The position numbers and the translations under genes were made by a program. Positions 6,611-11,497 of a stretch of 16,678 nt of DNA are shown piece after piece. The notes under the pieces are model-generated. The model did not search any database, had not been told where the DNA came from, and worked only from the letters and a program-made list of their open reading frames with translations. Numbering within the stretch: the stretch's first letter is position 1; every line of letters begins with the position of its first letter. Source of the DNA: Desulfovibrio sp. OttesenSCG-928-G15 (lineage in GTDB: Bacteria; Desulfobacterota; Desulfovibrionia; Desulfovibrionales; Desulfovibrionaceae); assembly GCA_030266525.1 (NCBI GenBank), contig JAJDIC010000048.1:1-16678 (forward strand). Reading direction: 5' to 3'.

Positions 6611-7963
6611 ATGAAAACAATACGTATCGGGTGTGGCTCCGGCGGCTGCACCTATGAAAGGATGGAGCCGACAATCGAGCTTTTGGAGAAGGGTGCGCTC
6701 GATTACCTGGTTTTCGAGTGCTTGGCAGAACGCACCATTGCTCTGGCCCAAAAAGAAAAGCGCAAGGATCCGGCCAAGGGGTACAACCCCATGCTGGAAG
6801 ACCGCATGCGCGCCGTAATGCCCCTTGCCGTCGAAAAGGGCGTGAAAATAGTGTCCAACATGGGCGCGGCCAATACGCCCGCCGCTGTGGCAGCCATTGT
6901 TGCCATAGGGCGGGAGCTTGGTCTTGCCGGGCTCAAGGTGGCCATGGTTCAGGGCGATGATATTCTGGCGAATCTGCATACGCTGTACGACACGCCGCTT
7001 CTGGAGTCGGAGTTGCCGCTACGCTCGCTTGACGGGGCCATTGTGTCTGCCAACGTGTACTTGAATGGCGAACCTGTTCGCGAGGCGTTGTCCATGGGCG
7101 CGGACATTGTCATTACCGGGCGCGTGGCCGACCCCTCGCTGTTTGTCGGGCCGTTGCGCTATGAATTTGGCTGGGATGCGAGTGTTCCTGACTTTCTTGG
7201 TCAGGCCATTTTGCTAGGGCATATGATGGAATGCGCGGCTCAACTGACCGGCGGGTATTATGCCGACCCCGGATACAAGGATGTACTGGATTTACACCTC
7301 CTTGGCCAGCCCATTGCGACAATAGACGAGCGGGGGGGCATACTGTTCACCAAGGTGGAAGGGTCGGGCGGCATGGTCTGCGTGGATATTTGCAAGGAAC
7401 AGCTTCTGTATGAAATTGGCGACCCGTCCCGGTATATCACGCCGGACGGAATTGCCGATTTTAGCCGCGTAACCTTCAAACCAGACGGAAAAGATAGGGT
7501 AAAGGCAACTGGCGCGACCATACAGGGCCTGCCGGAGAGCTACAAAGCCAACATCGGCTATCAGAACTGTTTTGTCGGGGAAGCGGAAATAAGTTTTGGC
7601 GGGGCTAACTCCCTGTCCAGAGCCCGCCTGGCAGCGGATATTGTCACAAAACGTCTGGAAATGACCGGGGCCATGCCGGAAGAATTGCGCATTGATTACA
7701 TAGGGTACAACTCGCTGTATCGCGACACTATCGGTGCGGCCCTTTGTCCCCATCCTCCGGGCGAAGTGCGCCTGCGCATTGCCGGGCGCAGCCCGGACAA
7801 GGCAGGTGCGGTCAAGGTGGTGCGTGAGGTGGAGTGTTTGTACATCAATGGTCCGGCCGGAAGTTCGGGCATACGCTCAACAGTGGATGACGTTGTTGCT
7901 GTGGAGAATATCTTTCTGCCTATTAGTGCGGTATCGCCGCGAGTGACCCTTTTTGAGGTGTGA
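6611..7963 (+). CDS. AtuA/DUF1446 family protein (acyclic terpene utilisation-like)
   Basis: A 450-residue protein carrying the DUF1446 signatures: N-terminal glycine-rich IRIGCGSGGCTYERMEP, DIVITGRVADPSLFVGPL near 170-190, a GHMMECAAQLTGGYYADPG block near 205-220, then GGILFTKVEGSGGMVCVD. AtuA is required for citronellol/geraniol catabolism in pseudomonads, but its chemical reaction is not established, and DUF1446 members occur in many anaerobes without terpene pathways. In many species the domain is fused to a C-terminal ferredoxin-fold domain; here that domain is the separate next gene. ATG 6611 is used, with AAGGGTAAG 5-15 nt upstream; an in-frame TTG at 6605 would crowd the ribosome site. 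Cys8 and Cys13 in the glycine-rich loop are worth noting. The family is confident; the function is unknown. Confidence 0.88.
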   Translation: MKTIRIGCGSGGCTYERMEPTIELLEKGALDYLVFECLAERTIALAQKEKRKDPAKGYNPMLEDRMRAVMPLAVEKGVKIVSNMGAANTPAAVAAIVAIGRELGLAGLKVAMVQGDDILANLHTLYDTPLLESELPLRSLDGAIVSANVYLNGEPVREALSMGADIVITGRVADPSLFVGPLRYEFGWDASVPDFLGQAILLGHMMECAAQLTGGYYADPGYKDVLDLHLLGQPIATIDERGGILFTKVEGSGGMVCVDICKEQLLYEIGDPSRYITPDGIADFSRVTFKPDGKDRVKATGATIQGLPESYKANIGYQNCFVGEAEISFGGANSLSRARLAADIVTKRLEMTGAMPEELRIDYIGYNSLYRDTIGAALCPHPPGEVRLRIAGRSPDKAGAVKVVREVECLYINGPAGSSGIRSTVDDVVAVENIFLPISAVSPRVTLFEV

Positions 7964-7964
7964 G

Positions 7965-8276
7965 ATGAAACTGAAGGAACTGGCCCACGCCCGTGCCGGC
8001 GACAAGGGCAATACGTGCAATATATGTGTTATCCCCTATGCAGAGGAACACTACCCCTTGCTCAAAGAGCTGCTCACAGCCGAACGCGTCAGAGAGTATT
8101 TTGCGGAATTTTGCCAGGGCAGAGTCATCCGCTATGAGGTTGATTCCATCGGGGGGTTGAACTTTGTGCTGGAAAAGGCTCTCTTTGGCGGCGTAACCCG
8201 GAGCCTTGCCGTGGACAAGCACGGAAAATCCCTTGGCATGGCTCTTTTGGAAATGGAGATCGGGGCAACAGGATGA
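7965..8276 (+). CDS. AtuA-like ferredoxin-fold small subunit
   Basis: A 103-residue protein. LAHARAGDKGNTCNICVIPY at residues 5-24 and ALFGGVTRSLAVDKHGKSLGMALLEMEI at the C-terminus are the two conserved blocks of the AtuA-like C-terminal domain. It starts 1 nt after the DUF1446 stop codon, with GAGGTG as the ribosome site inside the end of that gene, so the two are translationally coupled and probably form one complex. An in-frame TTG at 7953 is discarded because it would precede the ribosome site. The next gene overlaps it by four bases (ATGA). No enzyme activity is known for this domain on its own. Confidence 0.85.
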   Translation: MKLKELAHARAGDKGNTCNICVIPYAEEHYPLLKELLTAERVREYFAEFCQGRVIRYEVDSIGGLNFVLEKALFGGVTRSLAVDKHGKSLGMALLEMEIGATG

Positions 8277-8599
8277 GTCCTTCAGGAAACGCGGCCCAGT
8301 CACTTTTTTGGGTTGCATCAGAGGACACAGGCTTCTGGAAGGGCTACCTTCTGGAGTGTGCGGACGGCACCTACTATTGTGGAGTGACCAAATTCCTTGA
8401 GCGCCGCCTGGAGCAGCATAATGGGACGCACCCGGGCGGTGCAAAATATACCCGTTCCCGGCGTCCCGTAAAACTTCTTGCTTTCAAAGTTTGCCCAGAC
8501 AAGAAGAGCGCCTACAGTTTGGAGTATGCGGTCAAAGCTGCGCTGCGAGGTAAAAAAAAGAATACGCTTCTGGCCTATGAGCCAGAAGTGTATTCTTGA
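8273..8599 (+). CDS. GIY-YIG domain protein (UPF0213/YhbQ-like)
   Basis: A 108-residue protein. GYLLECADGTYYCGVTKFLERRLEQHN (about 24-50) is the GIY-YIG nuclease core: the GYL/YCG tyrosine pair, Arg44/Arg45 in the helix, then AKYTRSRRPVKLL, which is diagnostic of the small UPF0213 group. The likely metal-binding glutamate lies in the SLEYAVKAALRG helix. Typical members are 80-100 residues; this one has about 23 extra N-terminal residues. It overlaps the AtuA-like gene by four bases, an unusual partner for a nuclease-fold protein. The last nine codons and the stop lie in a long hairpin. A truncated, inverted second copy lies at 10970-11149. Small UPF0213 proteins have no settled role; DNA repair or a degraded nuclease is possible. 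Confidence 0.88.
   Translation: MSPSGNAAQSLFWVASEDTGFWKGYLLECADGTYYCGVTKFLERRLEQHNGTHPGGAKYTRSRRPVKLLAFKVCPDKKSAYSLEYAVKAALRGKKKNTLLAYEPEVYS
8552..8597 (-). terminator. 17-bp hairpin spanning the end of the GIY-YIG gene; terminator-like on the minus strand
   Basis: Left arm 8558-8574 (AAGAATACGCTTCTGGC) pairs with right arm 8581-8597 (GCCAGAAGTGTATTCTT) with one mismatched (G-T) position and a 6-nt loop. The left arm is preceded by an A-run (8552-8557), which is a T-run for minus-strand transcripts, giving a textbook terminator in that direction. On the plus strand the right arm ends TTCTT, a weaker tail. It covers the last codons and stop of the gene, so it may insulate the operon from antisense transcription or stabilise the mRNA end. 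Confidence 0.6.
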
Positions 8600-8719
8600 T
8601 AAATGAAGAAAAATGATAGGAAAAGTTCGATAAGCAAGTAAAAACATGCTTGAGCTTTCATTTTTTCAATGCTAGTTGTCGAAAAATTAACCTGTAACCG
8701 GTCATCAAAAGGAGTTTTT

Positions 8720-8929
8720 ATGAAGTTTGGTGTTCGCAATACACTCAAAGCCACTGTGGGCAAAATCAAAACTGGTCAAGTCATGGCCCAGGTAGAATGC
8801 ACGCTGACCGAGCCCGGCAAGATCACGACTGTTCTCACCACCGATTCAGTTGCCGATCTGGACCTGAAAGAAGGCGATTCCATTGAACTGCTCATCAAGG
8901 GCATCAACGTCATTCCTGTAAAGAGATAA
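8720..8929 (+). CDS. molbindin-type molybdopterin/molybdate-binding protein (Mop/TOBE)
   Basis: A 69-residue single TOBE/Mop domain: RNTLKATVGKIKTGQVMAQV, then ITTVLTTDSVADLDLKEGD, then ELLIKGINVIPVKR. This is the full molbindin repeat. Family members oligomerise and bind molybdate or tungstate, serving as cytoplasmic stores or buffers. The start at ATG 8720 is set by a strong AAAGGAG (8708-8714) 5 nt upstream. The frame extends further upstream to 8669 but without a ribosome site. It stands alone, 120 nt after the GIY-YIG gene and 327 nt before selD, with hairpins on both sides, so it is probably its own transcription unit. Its place beside selD suggests a link to molybdenum enzymes that also need selenium. 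Confidence 0.9.
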   Translation: MKFGVRNTLKATVGKIKTGQVMAQVECTLTEPGKITTVLTTDSVADLDLKEGDSIELLIKGINVIPVKR

Positions 8930-8946
8930 CATGCTCCGGCTTTTGT

Positions 8947-9004
8947 CAGAACACCGCGCGCCATGCGCATATGCCCCCCGTAACATTCGGGGTGTGGTGT
9001 TCTG
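8947..9004 (+). terminator. long two-part hairpin after the molbindin gene
   Basis: CAGAACACC (8947-8955) pairs perfectly with GGTGTTCTG (8996-9004). Inside, CCCCG (8976-8980) pairs with CGGGG (8988-8992). The structure begins 17 nt after the molbindin stop. There is no T-run after it, so it may be a transcript-end stabiliser or a factor-dependent end and not a classical terminator. Confidence 0.45.
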
Positions 9005-9090
9005 TGGCCGAATTTCCTTCATCCCAACTTCGCTCCATGTGCAGCGTTCCGGCTTGACCTGACGCAATCACAGTGGGGCAGGTTGCCGCA

Positions 9091-9148
9091 CCGATATCCG
9101 CCGGATGGCCCCATAAGGCCACTCTCCCCGTATCCGGCTCCGATATCC
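9091..9148 (+). promoter_or_regulatory. structured element upstream of selD
   Basis: GCCGGAT (9100-9106) pairs with ATCCGGC (9132-9138), enclosing a GGCC/GGCC mini-hairpin (9107-9110 with 9117-9120). The pair is flanked by direct repeats CCGATATCC (9091-9099 and 9140-9148); because GATATC is palindromic these can extend the stem. Together with the terminator 26 nt further on, this resembles a regulated leader, though it could be an unremarkable end structure. The remainder of the 8930-9256 gap shows nothing else I recognise, and no tRNA. Confidence 0.35.
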
Positions 9149-9173
9149 ATTAACCTACCTTCCCCACGCCAAG

Positions 9174-9193
9174 CCCCGCCTAGGGGTTTTTTT
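9174..9193 (+). terminator. intrinsic terminator before selD
   Basis: CCCC (9174-9177), 5-nt loop, GGGG (9183-9186), then seven T residues (9187-9193). The stem is short but GC-only, with a good T-run. It lies 63 nt upstream of the selD start codon and rules out the longer in-frame extension of selD as a natural start. Confidence 0.6.
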
Positions 9194-9256
9194 GTTGTCC
9201 TGGCTATTTTCGGCCGCGCACATGGAGCGAACATATTTTGTAATAAGGATTCAGCA

Positions 9257-10327
9257 ATGTCTTCTATCGACACAACAGATACGCCTGTCCGGCTTATGGA
9301 TAAAAGCCATGCCGCCGGGTGCGCAGCCAAAATCCCACCGCAGGTACTTGCGGGTCTTTTGGGCAGCCTGCCCAAAGACGGGGTGGCTGCCGAGCGGCTG
9401 CTTACAAGGACGGACAGTAGCGAAGACGCCGCCATTGTTACTGTGCCTGCGGGCAAGGCCCTTGTGCAGACGCTCGATTTTTTCACACCCATCGTGAACG
9501 ACCCCTACGCCTTCGGCCAGGTGGCTGCGGCAAACTCGCTCTCGGACGTGTATGCCATGGGCGGTGAGCCCTGGTGCGCAATGAATATCGTCTGTTTTCC
9601 CGTGAATGACATGCCAGCCTCGGTGCTGGAGCGGATACTCGCGGGTGGTGCCGATAAACTGGCGGAAGCGCATTGCGCCTTGGCGGGCGGTCACAGCGTC
9701 AACGATCCGGAAGTGAAATACGGACTTTCCGTCACTGGCATCATTTCTCCGGACTGCTTTGCTTCCAATACCAACTTGAAGCCAGGGCAGGTACTCATGC
9801 TCACGAAGCCCCTGGGCACAGGGCTTATTTCAACAGCCGTAAAGATGGGCCTGGACGGGGCGGACGAGTTGGAAGCTGCCCTGGTGAAAAACGCTTCCCG
9901 CCTCAACGTGGGAGGCGGGAGAGTTATCCGCGGGCTTGGCCTTACGGCCGCTACGGATATTACCGGCTTCGGCCTCGGCGGGCACTTGCTGGAAATGGCG
10001 GAAGCTTCGCATGTAGATGTACATATTGAAGCGGAAAGTCTGCCCCTGCTTCCTCGTGTCCTGGAACTGGCTGAAATGGGTCTTTTGCCTGCGGGCAGCC
10101 ACGCCAACAAACGCTTCCGCATCAGCGACACCGATGTGAATCCCGGCGTCAACCCTTTTCGAGTTGACGTTGTGTTCGACGCGCAAACCTCGGGAGGCAT
10201 TGTCATGGCCATGGCCCCGGAACAAGTTGAAGCGGCCAGGTCCATCTTGCAGGACTACGGCGATATCGGCCACGTAATTGGTTCCGTACACACCGAATCT
10301 GGCGGGCCGAGACTCAACATTCGCTAA
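9257..10327 (+). CDS. selD: selenide, water dikinase (selenophosphate synthetase)
   Basis: A 356-residue enzyme that makes selenophosphate from selenide and ATP, the selenium donor for selenocysteine tRNA, 2-selenouridine tRNA and the labile selenium cofactor. The N-terminal active site reads AAGCAAKIPP: catalytic Cys22 (a TGC codon, so the cysteine form and not selenocysteine) and essential Lys25 are kept, but the second cysteine of the usual GCGCK is alanine. Also seen are GGHSVNDPEVKYG (144 on), DITGFGLGGH (Asp234 on) and DAQTSGG (308 on), the AIRS-type ATP/metal sites. ATG 9257 is chosen because AAGGAT lies 6 nt upstream and a terminator lies in the upstream in-frame extension. YedF follows after 31 nt, probably on the same transcript. 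Confidence 0.95.
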   Translation: MSSIDTTDTPVRLMDKSHAAGCAAKIPPQVLAGLLGSLPKDGVAAERLLTRTDSSEDAAIVTVPAGKALVQTLDFFTPIVNDPYAFGQVAAANSLSDVYAMGGEPWCAMNIVCFPVNDMPASVLERILAGGADKLAEAHCALAGGHSVNDPEVKYGLSVTGIISPDCFASNTNLKPGQVLMLTKPLGTGLISTAVKMGLDGADELEAALVKNASRLNVGGGRVIRGLGLTAATDITGFGLGGHLLEMAEASHVDVHIEAESLPLLPRVLELAEMGLLPAGSHANKRFRISDTDVNPGVNPFRVDVVFDAQTSGGIVMAMAPEQVEAARSILQDYGDIGHVIGSVHTESGGPRLNIR

Positions 10328-10358
10328 TCACCTTATGTATACCTTGTGAGAAATATCT

Positions 10359-10991
10359 ATGACCCCCACTATACTCAATTGTCAGAATTTACCCTGCCCT
10401 CAGCCGGTGATGAAGCTGAACGAACTGCTGAAAACATCGCGTCCAGCGGATATTGAAGTCATCGTCGATAACGAGGCCGGGCTTGAGAACGTAAGCCGCT
10501 TTCTACGCAGCAAAAGCTATTCGGTTGGTGAGCAACGCGAAGGCGCATTGTGGCGCATCCACGCCCATACTGATGCTGTTGATGTTGCGCCTGTCTCCCT
10601 AAACGAATCAAAAGATGGCTTCTCCCACTACGACGGCCTGCCCGAAGCAGAAGACATGCGCACCTTGGTCATGATCATCTCCCCGGTATTCGGTAGTGGA
10701 GATGACACGTTGGGCGGCAAGCTCATGAAAAACTTTCTGGGCACCCTTCCGGAAATGGGCAACGCGCTTTGGCGCATCATCCTTTTAAACGGCGGCGTAA
10801 CCCTGGCCGCCGAGGGCAGTCATGTCCTGACGGAGTTGCAGGCCCTGGAAAAGTCCGGCGTGGATATTCTCGTGTGTGGCACCTGCCTTGAGCACTTCGG
10901 CCTGCTGCCCCAAAAGGCCGTGGGCCAGACCACCAACATGCTGGACGTAGTAACCAGCATGGAAATGGCTTACAAAATCATTCGCGTGTGA
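10359..10991 (+). CDS. yedF: selenium metabolism protein YedF (TusA-like plus DsrE-like)
   Basis: A 210-residue two-domain protein. Residues 1-75 are TusA-like, with the CPxP motif (LPCPQPV, Cys13). Residues about 95-210 are DsrE-like: MRTLVMIISPVFGSGDD, LLNGGVTLAAEGS, ALEKSGVDILVCGTCLEHF (two cysteines) and VTSMEMAYKII at the end. This is the full-length architecture of the YedF family that travels with selD. It is thought to carry selenium or sulfur, but its exact step is unknown. It starts 31 nt after selD with only a weak GTGAG site, suggesting coupled or lower expression. The stop at 10989-10991 abuts the remnant of an inverted GIY-YIG gene, so any original downstream genes or terminator may have been lost. 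Confidence 0.93.
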   Translation: MTPTILNCQNLPCPQPVMKLNELLKTSRPADIEVIVDNEAGLENVSRFLRSKSYSVGEQREGALWRIHAHTDAVDVAPVSLNESKDGFSHYDGLPEAEDMRTLVMIISPVFGSGDDTLGGKLMKNFLGTLPEMGNALWRIILLNGGVTLAAEGSHVLTELQALEKSGVDILVCGTCLEHFGLLPQKAVGQTTNMLDVVTSMEMAYKIIRV

Positions 10992-11149
10992 AGTGCCTCA
11001 TTATACTGTTCTAGGCGGTGTTCAAGGTATTTGGCCCCTCCGCAATAGTAGGTGCCGCCTGCACATTCCAGGAGGTAGACCTTCCAGAAGTCCGTATCAC
11101 CAGATGCAACAAAAGAGAGCGCAGGCGGCGCACTTTCAGCAAAACTCAT
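10970..11149 (-). pseudogene. 3'-truncated second copy of the GIY-YIG (UPF0213-like) gene
   Basis: Read on the minus strand from ATG 11149, the first 50 codons align without gaps to the intact gene at 8273: 32 of 50 residues are identical, including FWK, YLLECA, GTYYCG and RLEQ. From codon 14 to 50 the DNA matches at 91 of 111 positions. Homology stops after the RLEQYN motif (about 11000), the frame then runs nine codons into antisense yedF and ends at a TAA (10972-10970). The region carrying AKYTRSRRP and the catalytic glutamate helix is missing, so it cannot be an active nuclease. Half of the differences in the aligned part are silent, pointing to an old paralogue that was functional for a time and not to a recent duplication. 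No good ribosome site is seen. Confidence 0.8.
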
Positions 11150-11168
11150 ATAGAAACCAAGCGAGAGT

Positions 11169-11443
11169 TTACAGGCTTTCTTTCAGTGTTTTGCCCGGCG
11201 TAAATTTTACAGCGATAGATTCGGGGATTTGAATCTTCTGTCAGTACGCGGATGCGACCTTTTTGGGCGGCACGTTTCACCGGCTTAAAGCTGCCAAACC
11301 CGGAAATAGCTACGGTGTCGCCATTTTTCAGCGCGTTACCAAGCAGGGAGAACAGAGTATTGTAGGCACTTTCAGCTTGGTTCCGTTCAGTGAAGCAAGG
11401 CCAGCCTCTTCTTTCAAGCGTTTACAAGTTCTGCCTTTGTCAT
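11169..11443 (-). pseudogene. frameshifted HU/IHF-family DNA-binding protein gene
   Basis: On the minus strand a good GGAGGAATC site precedes ATG 11443, which begins MTKAELVN and hits a stop at codon 10. The HU sequence continues in the other frames: LKEEAGLAS, then ERNQAESAYNTLFSLLGNAL, KNGDTVAISGFGSFKPVKRA and AQKGR, and finally IPESIAVKFTPGKTLKESL followed by TAA at 11171-11169. At least three frameshifts are needed. The total span of 275 nt equals a normal ~90-codon HU gene, so the damage is small indels in an otherwise full-length gene. HU-type proteins bend DNA and are often carried by mobile elements. It lies between the large helicase gene and the truncated GIY-YIG gene, all on the same strand. 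Confidence 0.85.
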
Positions 11444-11480
11444 GATTCCTCCACGTTTTGCCGATGTCGCCAATGAAACC

Positions 11481-11494
11481 GGTCGAATTCGACC
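11481..11494. repeat. perfect 14-bp palindrome upstream of the HU pseudogene
   Basis: GGTCGAATTCGACC is its own reverse complement. It lies 38 nt upstream of the HU pseudogene start on the minus strand and just outside the end of the large helicase frame. It could be an operator for the former HU gene; a chance palindrome cannot be excluded. Confidence 0.35.
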
Positions 11495-11497
11495 AGC

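Larger units (their letters stand above)
10992..11497. other. seam between the selenium locus and a mobile-element segment
   Basis: This 506-nt stretch contains no intact gene. It holds, on the minus strand, the truncated GIY-YIG copy, the broken HU gene and a 14-bp palindrome. Near-repeats GTCGCCAATGAAACCGG (11466-11482) and GTCACCGATGAAACCGG (11574-11590) match at 15 of 17 positions, the second lying in the degraded end of the helicase frame. I read it as a decayed edge of an integrated element. No clear attachment-site repeat, integrase or insertion-sequence end is visible. Confidence 0.45.

Noticed and set aside
9083..9256. N-terminal extension of selD by 58 codons.
   Set aside because: The extension is proline-rich and unlike SelD, crosses a structured element and a terminator, and lacks a ribosome site. 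ATG 9257 has AAGGAT 6 nt upstream.
8930..9256. A tRNA or selC gene upstream of selD.
   Set aside because: No cloverleaf, T-loop GTTCGA box or selenocysteine anticodon context could be found.
10993..11232. Plus-strand frame of 79 codons after yedF.
   Set aside because: It is the antisense of the truncated GIY-YIG copy; the same shadow pattern occurs opposite the intact copy.
11263..11445. Plus-strand frame across the HU region.
   Set aside because: It is the antisense shadow of the frameshifted minus-strand HU gene.
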